Shown: piece after piece, positions 15,578 to 23,010 of the stretch | Position numbering within the stretch: the first letter of the stretch is position 1 | Layout: the number at the start of each line of letters is the position of its first letter | Assembly: GCF_034432235.1 (NCBI RefSeq) | Contig: NZ_DAOUCJ010000080.1 | Coordinates: 1 to 24,647, forward strand | Direction: 5' to 3' | Source: Thermoflexus sp. | GTDB lineage: Bacteria; Chloroflexota; Anaerolineae; Thermoflexales; Thermoflexaceae | Length of the DNA stretch: 24,647 nt | Translations under genes and position numbers: made by a program | The notes under the pieces: generated by a model | Database searches by the model: none | What the model was told of the DNA's origin: nothing | What the model saw: the letters and a program-made list of their open reading frames with translations, nothing else

Positions 15578-16834
15578 ATGATCAGCTTTGAAATCCCGGA
15601 GGAAATCCAGCAGCAGCGGGAGATGGCCCGCATGATCGCCGAGCAGCTGATGCGGCCCAACGCCCGCTACTACGATGAGCACGAGCACGAGATCCCCTGG
15701 GACTTCGTGAACACCATGTGGCCCATCGTGCAGCAGGACTGGATCCGGATCGTGCGGCGGGCGGAGCGACAGCTGGCCGGGGAACAACCGGCGGAGAAGA
15801 AGCGCGAGGGGCCGCGGTATGACAACCTGCGCATGATTTTCCTGGTGGAGATGCTGACCTGGGGCGACGCGGGCCTCTATCTCTGCATGCCCGGCCCGGG
15901 CCTGGCCGGCTATTCGATCAACGCCGTGGGCACGCCGGAGCAGAAGGTTCGCTTCCTCAAGCGCTATACCGAGGGCGGCCCGAAGTGGGGCGCCATGGCC
16001 GTGACCGAGCCCGGAGCCGGCTCCGACGTCTCGGCCATCCAGACCACGGCGAAGCGCGAGGATGGATACTGGGTGCTGAACGGGGAGAAGATTTTCATTA
16101 CGAACGGCTACCTGGCCCTGGAGGCCTCGGATGGGATCGTCGTGGTCTGGGCGACCATCGATAAGACGGCGGGGCGGGCCGGGATCAAGCCCTTCGTGGT
16201 GGAGGCGGGCACGCCCGGGGTGAGCATCACCAAGCGGGAGCACAAGCTCGGCATCCGGGCCAGCGACACGGCGGCCATCCGCTTCGACAACGCCCGTATC
16301 CCCCTGGACAACATCCTGGGCAGCCCGGAGATCCTGGACACGGCGCGCACCGACGGGTTCAAGGGGGTGATGGTGACCTTTGACGCCTCCCGGCCGGTGG
16401 TGGCCGCCGGCGCCCTGGGCATCGCCCGCGCCGCCATCGAGTTCACCAAGGAGGTCCTGGAAAAGGAAGGGATCCGCATCCGCTACGGCCTCCCCCGGCA
16501 TCAGCTGACGGCCATCGAGCGGGACGTGATGGAGATGGAGGCCATGCACAAGGCGGCGTGGCTGCTCACCCTGCGGGCCGGATGGATGCTGGACCAGGGG
16601 AAGCCCAACGCCCTGGAGGCCTCGATGGCGAAGGTGAAGGCCGGCAAGGCGGTGACCTGGATCACCTACAAGGCCGTGGAGATCCTGGGGCCGCTGGGCT
16701 ATTCCACCCGCTACCTGGTGGAGAAGTGGATGCGGGACGCCAAGATCAACGACCTCTACGAGGGGACCGGCCAGATCAACACCCTCATCGTCGCCCGCCG
16801 GGTGCTCGGCCTGACCAGCCGTGAGCTGAAGTAG
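15578..16834 (+). CDS. Acyl-CoA dehydrogenase, subunit 2
   Basis: This 418-aa acyl-CoA dehydrogenase oxidises an acyl-CoA to the 2-enoyl-CoA with FAD. The flavin motif TEPGAGSD (143-150), EKIFITNG (170-177) and the C-terminal YEGTGQ (394-399) with catalytic Glu395 are intact. The QxxGGxG motif is altered to EILGPLG (378-384) and RxQFG to RIRYG (300-304). These are the elements kept intact in the gene upstream, so the two may complete each other's active site. GAGGAGGT (15565-15572) precedes ATG 15578. Both proteins begin MISFE, consistent with an old duplication. Substrate class is unknown; the neighbouring ligase likely supplies it. Confidence 0.92.
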   Translation: MISFEIPEEIQQQREMARMIAEQLMRPNARYYDEHEHEIPWDFVNTMWPIVQQDWIRIVRRAERQLAGEQPAEKKREGPRYDNLRMIFLVEMLTWGDAGLYLCMPGPGLAGYSINAVGTPEQKVRFLKRYTEGGPKWGAMAVTEPGAGSDVSAIQTTAKREDGYWVLNGEKIFITNGYLALEASDGIVVVWATIDKTAGRAGIKPFVVEAGTPGVSITKREHKLGIRASDTAAIRFDNARIPLDNILGSPEILDTARTDGFKGVMVTFDASRPVVAAGALGIARAAIEFTKEVLEKEGIRIRYGLPRHQLTAIERDVMEMEAMHKAAWLLTLRAGWMLDQGKPNALEASMAKVKAGKAVTWITYKAVEILGPLGYSTRYLVEKWMRDAKINDLYEGTGQINTLIVARRVLGLTSRELK

Positions 16835-16933
16835 GAATGCCGGCATGCGGAGCCCGCCTTCAGGAAGGCAAAAAGCCGTCACGCATTTCGAGAAAAGGCG
16901 CATCGAAGACCCGAGGAGCCCGTTTTCCCGCGA

Positions 16934-16968
16934 GTATATGTGTATTGTGTATGTGTATGGTGTATAAT
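16934..16968 (+). promoter_or_regulatory. GTGTAT tandem-repeat operator with TATAAT box
   Basis: Four exact GTGTAT hexamers start at 16940, 16947, 16953 and 16960 (steps of 7, 6 and 7 bp), preceded by a degenerate GTATAT at 16934. The last unit overlaps a perfect TATAAT at 16963-16968. Ribbon-helix-helix antitoxins commonly bind such short tandem sites to repress their own operon, and the next gene is one. No good -35 is visible, as expected if the repeats replace it. Confidence 0.7.
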
Positions 16969-16998
16969 TACGAAAGACCAATAACTAGGAGGCGGGCA

Positions 16999-17280
16999 AT
17001 GCTGCGCCGGATACAGGCAATCCTGGAGGAAGAGCAATACCGCTGGCTGCGCGACGAGGCCGAGCGTCGGGGCCTTTCGGTCTCCGCGCTGATCCGGGAG
17101 GCGGTTGAGATGCTGCGGGGGCGCCAGGCCTGGCGGCCGCTGGATGAAAGCCCGTTCTGGGAGCTGGTGGGCGCTGGGAAGAGTCACCAGAAGGGTCCGG
17201 CGATCAGCGAGAACGTTGACGATTGGGTCTATCCTCTCCCTCCTCATCGCCGGCCACGCCGCTCTCGATCTCGATCGTAG
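16999..17280 (+). CDS. Ribbon-helix-helix antitoxin, VapB-like
   Basis: This 93-aa protein begins with a short strand (RRIQAILEEEQYRWL) and two helices around LSVSALIREAVEMLR, the ribbon-helix-helix fold of CopG/Arc-type repressors. The middle part, SPFWELVGAGKS...ISENVDDWVYP, is the segment that in related antitoxins lies against the PIN toxin. It ends with an unusual basic tail, PPHRRPRRSRSRS, which may be a recent frame extension or add nucleic-acid affinity. AGGAGG (16987-16992) sits 6 nt before ATG 16999; the longer frame from 16837 would run through the promoter and is rejected. It is 12 nt from the PIN gene and should autoregulate through the GTGTAT repeats. Confidence 0.88.
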   Translation: MLRRIQAILEEEQYRWLRDEAERRGLSVSALIREAVEMLRGRQAWRPLDESPFWELVGAGKSHQKGPAISENVDDWVYPLPPHRRPRRSRSRS

Positions 17281-17292
17281 AGGTGGTCATGG

Positions 17293-17718
17293 ATGCGACG
17301 CCGGATCCTGGTGGACACCAGCGCGTTGTTTGCCCTCGTGGACTCGCGGGATCCCCACCATGCGATGGCCCGCGAGACCGCTATTCACTATCGGGACGCT
17401 GAGCACATCCTTCTGGATCTGGTGTGGATAGAGACCGTCACTCTGGTGAAAAGAGCTCTGGGTTCCCGCCTGGCGATCGAGGTGGGGAAGAAATTGCTGG
17501 AAGGCCCCCCTTTTGTCGTCTACCCGATTAAGGGTGAGGATTTCCAGGAAACCTGGGCGCTATTCCAGCGTTTCTACGACAAGGAGTGGGGCTTCGTGGA
17601 TTGCGCCATCCTGCACATGGCCCGGCGACTGGGAGTGTCTGAGGTTTTCTCATTTGACCGGCATTTTGATCAGATGAGCAGGTTGGGGATCCGGCGAATC
17701 CCATCCCCCAGGCATTAG
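17293..17718 (+). CDS. vapC: PIN-domain toxin, VapC-like
   Basis: This 141-aa PIN protein is expected to be a ribonuclease toxin. Asp8 (LVDTSALFAL), Glu47 (WIETVTL), Asp103 (FVDCAI) and Asp122 (SFDRHFD) form the usual acidic metal site, and the SFDRHFDQ motif near the C-terminus is typical of the VapC group. It follows the ribbon-helix-helix gene by 12 nt, with AGAGGTGG (17279-17286) before the ATG. It differs in sequence from the other PIN protein in the window, so the two modules were acquired or evolved separately. The TAG stop is within 16 nt of the SDR gene, suggesting readthrough into the metabolic genes. Confidence 0.92.
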   Translation: MRRRILVDTSALFALVDSRDPHHAMARETAIHYRDAEHILLDLVWIETVTLVKRALGSRLAIEVGKKLLEGPPFVVYPIKGEDFQETWALFQRFYDKEWGFVDCAILHMARRLGVSEVFSFDRHFDQMSRLGIRRIPSPRH

Positions 17719-17733
17719 GGAGGCAGGCTCCGG

Positions 17734-18504
17734 ATGCGAATCGATCTGCGGGATCAGGTGGCGATCATCACCGGGGCCTCGCGGGGGATCGGGCAGGCCA
17801 TCGCCCGAGCCCTGGCTGAGGCCGGGGCGAAAGTCGTGATCTCCAGCCGCAAAGCGGAGAACCTCATCCCCGTCGCCGAGGAAATCCGCGCCCTGGGTGG
17901 AGAGGTCCTGGCGGTGCCCGCCCACACCGGCCGCATGACGGAGGTCGAGCGGCTGGTAGAGGAGACGGTGAAAGCCTTCGGGCGGGTGGATATCCTGGTC
18001 AACAACGCGGCGACGAACCCCCACTTTGGGCCCACCCTGGACGCCGATGAGGGGCAGTGGCAGAAGATCCTGGAGGTGAACCTCCTGGGCTACTGGCGGA
18101 TGGCCAAAGCGGTGGTCCCGGTGATGCGAACTCAGCGGCGGGGCAAGATCCTCAACATCGCCTCGGTGGCCGGGCTGCGCCCATCCCCCGGGATGGGTCT
18201 CTACGGCGTCTCCAAAGCCGGGGTGATCATGCTCACCCAGCTGCTGGCCCTGGAACTCGCGCCGGACAACATCCAGGTAAACGCCATCGCGCCGGGGGTG
18301 ATCCGCACCCGCTTCAGCGAGCTCCTCTGGAGCACGCCGGAGATCTCCCAGCGCATCCTGCAGGCTACCCCTCAGGGCCGCTTCGGGGAGCCAGAGGAGG
18401 TCGCCCGCCTGGCCTTGTTCCTGGTCTCCCCCGCTGCCGATTTCATCACCGGGGCCGTCTACGTCGTGGATGGCGGGCTCTCGCTGACCGGCGGGCTGGC
18501 GTAA
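17734..18504 (+). CDS. Short-chain dehydrogenase/reductase (SDR)
   Basis: This 256-aa classical SDR is an NAD(P)-dependent oxidoreductase for an alcohol/ketone pair. The cofactor motif TGASRGIG (13-20), NNAA (90-93) and the catalytic Ser144, Tyr157 and Lys161 (YGVSK) are all present, with the IAPGVIRT segment after the active site and VVDGGLSLTGG at the C-terminus. Arg/Lys residues after the second strand (SSRKAE) hint at NADP preference. It is preceded by GGGAGG after the toxin stop. In this context it could oxidise a hydroxyl group on an acyl-CoA or on a side chain, but the substrate is not evident. Confidence 0.92.
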   Translation: MRIDLRDQVAIITGASRGIGQAIARALAEAGAKVVISSRKAENLIPVAEEIRALGGEVLAVPAHTGRMTEVERLVEETVKAFGRVDILVNNAATNPHFGPTLDADEGQWQKILEVNLLGYWRMAKAVVPVMRTQRRGKILNIASVAGLRPSPGMGLYGVSKAGVIMLTQLLALELAPDNIQVNAIAPGVIRTRFSELLWSTPEISQRILQATPQGRFGEPEEVARLALFLVSPAADFITGAVYVVDGGLSLTGGLA

Positions 18505-18631
18505 GAAGATCCCGGAGGAAAAGAACGCCGGCCGTCTGGAGCTCAGCTCGAAGAGCGGGAAGCCTGGCCCTGAGGCGGCGATCGGCTTTGAAGCGGCCTG
18601 GAAGAACAACGCTGGAAGGAGAAGCCCGCCG

Positions 18632-19495
18632 ATGTCCTATCGGATCCACCGGGTGTCTGGCGAGGTGCAGCTTCGGGTGCTGGAGTGGCCGGGGGAGAGG
18701 GGAACGATCCTGGCCCTCCACGGCCTGACGGGCTACGCGGAGACGTTCCTTCCGCTGATCCCGGCGCTGAATCCGCCCTACCGGGTGCTGAGCCTGGACC
18801 TGCGGGGCCGGGGGGAGAGCGAGCAGCCGGCGGATCCCCGGGCCTATGGCCTGGAGGCGCACCTGCGGGATATCGCCACCGTGCTGGAGGCCCTGGCCCC
18901 CGAGGGGGCGCTGCTCATGGGTCACTCCCTGGGCGCGATGCTCAGCCTGGCCGTCGCCGCGGAGCATCCGGATCGGGTTCGAGGACTGGTTCTGTTCGAT
19001 GGGGGTCCGCTTCCCTCCCGGGCGTTCTCCGAATCCCTGAACCAGGTCCTGAACGCCCGCCTGGAGGAGCTGCCCTCCCTGGAGGCCTTCCGGGAGCTGG
19101 TCCGCTCGATGCCCTTCCTGCAGCCCTTCGACGAGCGCCTGATGCCGATCCTGGAGGCCGGGCTGGTCCGCGAGCCGGACGGCCGGGTGCGGGTGAAGTT
19201 CCCCTCCCGGCTGGGGGCGCTGGAGGCGATGGAGCTGGGATCGATCTGGAACGACCGCCTGCGCGGGTATGCCGGGCGGATCCGATGTCCGGTGCTCCTG
19301 CTGAAAGCGCCCGTGGGCACCTTCGGGCCCCACGATCGCTTTTTCACGGAGGCCGAGGAACGCCTGCTGCAGGAGGTGGTTCCCCAGGCGCGGATCGCGG
19401 AGATCCCGGACACCACCCACTACACCATCGTGCTGGGGTATCATCCCGAACGGGATCGCCTGGTGCGAGCGTTTGTGGAGGAGGTGCTGGGGTGA
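18632..19495 (+). CDS. Alpha/beta hydrolase
   Basis: This 287-aa alpha/beta-fold hydrolase has an oxyanion LHGLTG (from His30), DLRGRGES, a nucleophile elbow GHSLG with Ser99, and a C-terminal histidine in TTHYTI. It probably hydrolyses an ester, thioester or C-C bond of a pathway intermediate. AAGGAG at 18616-18621 precedes the ATG. The 127-nt gap after the SDR gene has no obvious promoter, and the next hydrolase gene overlaps the stop by 4 nt, so these genes are probably co-transcribed. The specific reaction cannot be assigned. Confidence 0.9.
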   Translation: MSYRIHRVSGEVQLRVLEWPGERGTILALHGLTGYAETFLPLIPALNPPYRVLSLDLRGRGESEQPADPRAYGLEAHLRDIATVLEALAPEGALLMGHSLGAMLSLAVAAEHPDRVRGLVLFDGGPLPSRAFSESLNQVLNARLEELPSLEAFRELVRSMPFLQPFDERLMPILEAGLVREPDGRVRVKFPSRLGALEAMELGSIWNDRLRGYAGRIRCPVLLLKAPVGTFGPHDRFFTEAEERLLQEVVPQARIAEIPDTTHYTIVLGYHPERDRLVRAFVEEVLG

Positions 19496-20340
19496 GCTGG
19501 GCGGAGCGGGTGCGGGACTTCGGCGGGGAAGGCCCGCTGATCCATCTGGCCGTGGCGAACGGGTTCCCGCCGGCCTGTTACCGGCCGCTGATAGAGGGTC
19601 TGGCCCCGGTTGGACATAGGGTGAGCGTCCTCCCCCGCCCCCTCTGGCCGGACGGCGAAGGGCCCCAACGGGGGGTCACCTGGTATACCCTGGCGGAGGA
19701 TCTGATCCAGGCCTTCGATGCCCTGGGCTGGCGGGGGGTGATCGGGATCGGCCACTCCATGGGCGGCGTGATCACCATGGTCGCTGCGGTGCAGCGGCCG
19801 GATCTCTTCCGGGCCATCGTCCTGATGGACCCCGTGCTGATGGATCCGAAGGTGTTGACCCTCTTCCGGATCCTGCGGGCCCTGGGCCTGGGGGCGCGGC
19901 TGCATCCGCTGGCCCGGCGCGCCCGGCGCCGCCGGCGGGTCTGGCCCAGCCGGGAGGCCGCCGCAGCCCACCTGCGATCCCGCCCGCTGTTCGCCGCCTG
20001 GCATCCGGCCGCCTTCGCCGGATACCTGGAGGAGGGCCTGCGCCCTTCCCGGGATGGGCAGGTGGAGCTGGCGTATCCGCCGGAATGGGAGGTCCACATC
20101 TTCGTGAGCGTCCCCCATGACGCCTGGCGGTTCGTCCCTCGCATCCCGATCCCGACGCTGGTGATGCGGGGCACGGTGACAGACACCTTCACGGCGGACT
20201 CCGAAGCGCGTTTCCGCCGGTTGAAGCCCGACGCCCGCTTCGCGGTGATCCCCGGGAGCCATCTCTTCCCGATGGAGCGGCCCGAGGAGACCGCCAGGTC
20301 CATCCGGGCATGGCTTACGGAGATCCTGCATGGAGCCTGA
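19492..20340 (+). CDS. Second alpha/beta hydrolase
   Basis: This 282-aa hydrolase starts with GTG inside the GTGA overlap with the previous gene, preceded by GGAGGAGG. It has GHSMG with Ser89 and a histidine near 257 in GSHLFPMERPE. The usual HG oxyanion motif reads NG (VANGFPP). It is only distantly similar to its neighbour, so this is a pairing of different hydrolases rather than a recent duplication. The frame happens to be open much further upstream (from 18685) across the first hydrolase, but that extension is a GC-rich shadow. Translational coupling suggests the two act on consecutive steps; the substrates are unknown. Confidence 0.88.
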   Translation: MSWAERVRDFGGEGPLIHLAVANGFPPACYRPLIEGLAPVGHRVSVLPRPLWPDGEGPQRGVTWYTLAEDLIQAFDALGWRGVIGIGHSMGGVITMVAAVQRPDLFRAIVLMDPVLMDPKVLTLFRILRALGLGARLHPLARRARRRRRVWPSREAAAAHLRSRPLFAAWHPAAFAGYLEEGLRPSRDGQVELAYPPEWEVHIFVSVPHDAWRFVPRIPIPTLVMRGTVTDTFTADSEARFRRLKPDARFAVIPGSHLFPMERPEETARSIRAWLTEILHGA

Positions 20341-20364
20341 TCTCTGCAGGAATGAGGCTTGCCG

Positions 20365-20439
20365 GCCCTCTGCCTGGGGGCTTCTGGGGAAGGACATCTT
20401 CTGAGGCAGCCGGAGGGCGTCCGTTTTCATAGAAAACGG
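20365..20439 (+). other. Structured region upstream of fadN
   Basis: GCCCTC and TGCCT (20365-20375) pair with AGGCA (20404-20408) and GAGGGC (20413-20418), separated on one side by a 4-nt bulge. Immediately after lies a perfect hairpin CCGTTTTC-ATA-GAAAACGG (20421-20439). The 184-nt gap 20341-20524 has no gene. This could terminate the hydrolase transcript or act as a leader or operator for fadN; no T-run follows. Confidence 0.5.
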
Positions 20440-20524
20440 GAAAGCCCCGGGGGATGGCTCAGAAGCCCGCAGGGGGGGAGATCCACGACGCAACGCCGAA
20501 CTGGAATCCAAACAGGAGGTTGAA

Positions 20525-22945
20525 ATGGGCTACGTTATCCGACGGGTGGCAGTGATCGGCGCGGGGACCATGGGCGCGGCCATCGCGGCGCACCTGGCCA
20601 ACGCAGGGTTCGCCGTGGACCTGCTGGATGTCCCGCCGAAATCCCTGACGCCGGAGGAAGAGGCCAAAGGCCTGACCCTGGATCATCCGGCGGTGCGCAA
20701 CCGCATCGTCCAGGCGGGCCTGGAGCGGGCGAAGAAGGCCAGGCCGGCTGCCTTCTTCACGGAGGATCGGGCGCGGCTGGTGCGCATCGGGAACACGGAG
20801 GATCACTGGGACCGGCTGCGGGAGGCCGACTGGATCATCGAGGCGGTGGTGGAGGATCTGGCGGTGAAACGGGAGGTGATGGCCCGGATCGAAGCGGTGC
20901 GCCGGCCGGAGGCCATCGTCACCACGAACACCTCCGGCCTCCCCCTGCGGGAGATCGGCGCGGGGCGCTCTCCGGAGTTCCTGGCCCATTTCGCCGGGAC
21001 CCACTTCTTCAACCCCCCGCGTTATCTGAAGCTGGTGGAGCTGATCCCCGGCCCCGCGACGAAACCTGAGGTCTTGGACGCCCTGCAGCATCTCCTGGAG
21101 GTCCGTCTGGGCAAGCGGGTGGTGCGGGCGAAGGACACCCCCAACTTCATCGCCAACCGCATCGGGTTCCTCTCCGGGGCCTTTGTTGGCCAATACGCCC
21201 TCGAGCAAGGTTACACGGTGGAGGAAGTGGATGCCCTGATGGGGCCGCTGATCGGCCGGCCTAAGACCGCTCATTTCCGCCTGCTGGATCTGGTGGGCCT
21301 GGACGTGGCGGCCTACGTGGGGCAGCACAGCATGGCCGCCCTCGCTCACGACCCCTTTGTCGCCCTGGTGAAGGATTCCCCCATGAACCGGGTGATGGCG
21401 GCCATGCTGGAGCGGGGCTGGCTGGGCAACAAGGCCGGCCAGGGTTTCTACAAGAAGGTGGAAGCTCCCGAAGGGACCCAATACTGGCCTCTGAACCTGG
21501 AAACTCTCGAATACGAGCCGCCGAAGAAGCCGCGCTGGGAGTCGGTGGGGAAGGCGCTGAAGATGGAGGATCTGCGGGAGCGCTTGCGCTTCATGGCGGG
21601 CCAGGAGGATCGGGCCGGCCAGCTCGTCCGGGATGTGATGGATTTCTATCTGGCCTACGCCGCCTACGTCGCCCCGGAGGTAGCGGATGACATCGTGGCG
21701 GTGGATAACGCCATGAAGTGGGGCTTCAACTACGAGCTGGGCCCCTTTGAGACCTGGGATGCCCTGGGGGTGGCGGAGACGGCGGCCCGCATCGAGGCCC
21801 GGGGCTGGCCGCTGGCGGAATGGGTGCGGGAATTCCTGGCTTCCGGGAACCGAACGTTCTACCAGTATGAGAACGGCCGGATGGTGGGCTACTATGACTT
21901 CCGGGAGCGGACCTACCGGCGGCTCACGCCGCATCCCCGGGTGATCGTCCTGCGGGAGCTCAAGAGCGAGGGCCGCATGCTGGAGCGCAACCCCAGCGCC
22001 AGCCTGATCGACCTGGGCGATGGCGTCCTGGGCCTGGAGTTCCACACCAAGGCCAACGCCCTGGACCCCGACATCTTCGCGATGATGCAGCGAGCCCTGG
22101 AGCGGCTGGACCGGGAGGACTGGATCGGGATGGTGATCGGCAACCAGGGGGAGCACTTCTGCGCCGGAGCCAACGTCTTCGTGATCGGCGTCTCCGCCCA
22201 GCAGGGGATGTTCGAGGCCATCGAGCAAGGCGTCCGCGCGATGCAGAGCCTGATGATGGCCATCCGTTACTTCCACAAGCCGATCGTCACCGCCCCCTTC
22301 GGGATGACCCTGGGCGGCGGGGCGGAGGTGGCCATGCACGGCGCCCGCATGGTGGCCTCGGCGGAGACCTACATCGGCCTGGTGGAGGTCGGGGTGGGCC
22401 TGATCCCCGCTGGCGGCGGCTGCAAGGAGATGATCCGCCGGGTGCTCACCCCCGCCATGCAGACGGAGAACGCGGATCCCCTGCCCTTCCTGCGGCGGAT
22501 CTTCGAGACCATCGGGATGGCGAAGGTGGCCACCAGCGCCGAGGAGGGACGGGCCCTGGGATTCCTGAGCGAGGCCGACCGTATCGTGATGAACCCCGAC
22601 TTCCTGATCGCGGAGGCCAAGCGGGAGGTGCTCCATCTGGCGGAATGCGGCTACCGGCCGCCGCTGAAGGCCAAACTCTACGCGGCCGGTCGGGACCTCC
22701 TGGCGGCGCTGCGTATCGGCGTCTGGCAGATGCGGGAGGCGCGCTACATCAGCGAGCACGACGCGAAGATCGGGGAGAAGCTGGCCTACGTGCTGTGCGG
22801 CGGCGATCACCCCGAGCCCATGTGGGTGGAGGAGGAGCACTTCCTGGATCTGGAGCGGGAAGCCTTCCTCTCTCTGTGCGGGGAGCCGAAGACCCAGGAA
22901 CGGATCTGGCACTTCCTGCAAACCGGAAAGATCCTGCGGAATTGA
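20525..22945 (+). CDS. fadN: 3-hydroxyacyl-CoA dehydrogenase/enoyl-CoA hydratase, FadN type
   Basis: This 806-aa bifunctional beta-oxidation enzyme hydrates 2-enoyl-CoA and oxidises the 3-hydroxyacyl-CoA with NAD. The dehydrogenase part comes first: Rossmann GAGTMG (12-17), the catalytic His in THFFNPP (about 160) and Glu in LVELIPG (about 172), then its helical domain. The hydratase lies at the C-terminus: the FCAGAN oxyanion region (about 544), GGGAEVAMH (about 600) and GLVEVGVGLIPAGGG (about 620), both with the expected Glu residues. This order matches FadN of Gram-positive bacteria, opposite to E. coli FadB. AGGAGG lies just before ATG 20525. fadA follows after 65 nt, so the pair should form the usual beta-oxidation complex. 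Confidence 0.95.
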   Translation: MGYVIRRVAVIGAGTMGAAIAAHLANAGFAVDLLDVPPKSLTPEEEAKGLTLDHPAVRNRIVQAGLERAKKARPAAFFTEDRARLVRIGNTEDHWDRLREADWIIEAVVEDLAVKREVMARIEAVRRPEAIVTTNTSGLPLREIGAGRSPEFLAHFAGTHFFNPPRYLKLVELIPGPATKPEVLDALQHLLEVRLGKRVVRAKDTPNFIANRIGFLSGAFVGQYALEQGYTVEEVDALMGPLIGRPKTAHFRLLDLVGLDVAAYVGQHSMAALAHDPFVALVKDSPMNRVMAAMLERGWLGNKAGQGFYKKVEAPEGTQYWPLNLETLEYEPPKKPRWESVGKALKMEDLRERLRFMAGQEDRAGQLVRDVMDFYLAYAAYVAPEVADDIVAVDNAMKWGFNYELGPFETWDALGVAETAARIEARGWPLAEWVREFLASGNRTFYQYENGRMVGYYDFRERTYRRLTPHPRVIVLRELKSEGRMLERNPSASLIDLGDGVLGLEFHTKANALDPDIFAMMQRALERLDREDWIGMVIGNQGEHFCAGANVFVIGVSAQQGMFEAIEQGVRAMQSLMMAIRYFHKPIVTAPFGMTLGGGAEVAMHGARMVASAETYIGLVEVGVGLIPAGGGCKEMIRRVLTPAMQTENADPLPFLRRIFETIGMAKVATSAEEGRALGFLSEADRIVMNPDFLIAEAKREVLHLAECGYRPPLKAKLYAAGRDLLAALRIGVWQMREARYISEHDAKIGEKLAYVLCGGDHPEPMWVEEEHFLDLEREAFLSLCGEPKTQERIWHFLQTGKILRN

Positions 22946-23010
22946 CATCCGGGCCGGCGCAATTGGCCGATGCATAAAGTCCCAACCCGATGATGACGAG
23001 GAGGAGCCCC

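Noticed and set aside
16837..16998. N-terminal extension of the ribbon-helix-helix gene
   Set aside because: It would span the TATAAT box and GTGTAT repeats and encodes no domain; ATG 16999 has a strong Shine-Dalgarno.
18685..19491. Extended 551-aa version of the second hydrolase
   Set aside because: The added part is out-of-frame translation of the first hydrolase, low complexity; GTG 19492 has a good ribosome-binding site.
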